From contig CAIOOC010000488.1 in NCBI GenBank assembly GCA_903859795.1, forward strand, positions 1-7,825: a DNA stretch of 7,825 nucleotides, read 5' to 3'. How positions within the stretch are numbered: position 1 is the first letter of the stretch; every line of letters starts with the position of its first letter. The stretch is from an uncultured Bacteroidia bacterium (GTDB taxonomy: Bacteria > Bacteroidota > Bacteroidia > Bacteroidales > Prolixibacteraceae). A program made the position numbers and the translations under genes. The notes beneath the pieces are model-generated. The model had not been told where the DNA came from. It made no database searches and was given only the letters and a program-made list of their open reading frames with translations. Below, in pieces: positions 7,402-7,825 of the stretch.

Positions 7402-7825
7402 ATGAAATATTTGATCATCATATTGTTTGTTTTTATCCACAATAACACTTTAGCCCAATCAGGCTTTGAACACAAAGGATATTTAGGATGGATGATCGAC
7501 ATGAGCCGGACCGAATGTCATGATGCCTGGCCATCGGTAAAACTGGATTCAGCGATAATTGCCGATTATGCTGAAACACTTGATTTCCTTCAGCGTTCAG
7601 GAATGAACGAGATCACACTTTGGGGTTTATTTACCAACAAATACTGGGAGCCGGAAATAGAAAAAACAATCGACTCAAACCGTATGTTATTAATAAACAG
7701 CATTATTCGTATGGCTCACGAACAAAAGATAAAAGTCATTCTGGGAATGGGCGTTTATAGCTGGGGATTCGATAAGATAATACAGGAACACCCTGAACTG
7801 GGATGCAGCTGCAATGGGCATGTAC
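7402..7825 (+). CDS. Secreted protein of unrecognised family, probable TIM-barrel glycosidase (5' part, runs off the window)
   Basis: The frame is open from the ATG at 7402 to the window end (141 codons plus one base). Residues 1-19 (MKYLIIILFVFIHNNTLAQ) form a Sec signal peptide ending in a good cleavage site, LAQ. The mature part begins GFEHKGYLGWMIDMSRTECH and continues with alternating strand-like and helix-like segments: ADYAETLDFLQRSGMNEITLWG (about 55-76) and MAHEQKIKVILGMGVYSWGF (about 104-123), then EHPELGCSCNGHV. The pattern of a helix followed by N-E-I-T-L-W, then KIKVILGMGVYSWG, resembles the first units of a (beta/alpha)8 barrel in glycosidases such as GH10-like or GH20-like groups. 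I cannot assign a family from this fragment. It follows the GH78-like gene by 127 bases on the same strand, so it probably belongs to the same locus. Confidence 0.8.
   Translation, partial: MKYLIIILFVFIHNNTLAQSGFEHKGYLGWMIDMSRTECHDAWPSVKLDSAIIADYAETLDFLQRSGMNEITLWGLFTNKYWEPEIEKTIDSNRMLLINSIIRMAHEQKIKVILGMGVYSWGFDKIIQEHPELGCSCNGHV

Noticed and set aside
1..7825. Insertion sequence, phage, CRISPR, tRNA or riboswitch
   Set aside because: No transposase or phage frames, no terminal repeats, no regular spaced repeats, and no tRNA-like or recognised riboswitch structure seen on either strand.

Overview
The window reads as part of a carbohydrate-utilisation locus (PUL) from a member of the Bacteroidota. 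The signs are a SusC tail directly followed by a SusD-like surface lipoprotein, then a run of secreted glycoside-hydrolase genes, all on the plus strand. Shine-Dalgarno sequences are poor and A-rich leaders precede the starts, as is usual in this phylum. A GH5-type enzyme with a textbook twin-arginine (Tat) signal argues, as inference, for an environmental lineage rather than a typical gut Bacteroides. I see no mobile element, tRNA, rRNA, CRISPR or regulator gene.

Layout: 1-84 is the C-terminal end of a SusC-type TonB-dependent transporter. 97-1662 is its SusD partner. A strong hairpin terminator at 1702-1738 closes that unit. After about 310 bases without a gene comes a Tat-exported GH5-like enzyme (1975-3159). 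A 266-base gap holding two related palindromes leads into a GH28-like parallel beta-helix enzyme (3426-4859). This is closely followed, 21 bases later, by a GH78-like alpha-L-rhamnosidase family protein (4881-7274). A hairpin-bearing gap precedes a secreted protein of unrecognised family that runs off the right edge (7402-7825).

How the genes fit together: SusCD would bind and import oligosaccharides across the outer membrane. The secreted or periplasmic GH28-like, GH78-like and GH5-like enzymes would then cut them. A GH28-like plus GH78-like pair suggests a rhamnose- and uronic-acid-containing glycan such as rhamnogalacturonan. However, both enzymes depart from the classical catalytic motifs, so the substrate is uncertain. 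The most unusual points are the Tat-exported GH5 with a cysteine cluster around its nucleophile, the GH28-like protein lacking the classical NTD and GHG motifs, the palindrome pair upstream of it, and the unassigned last gene.
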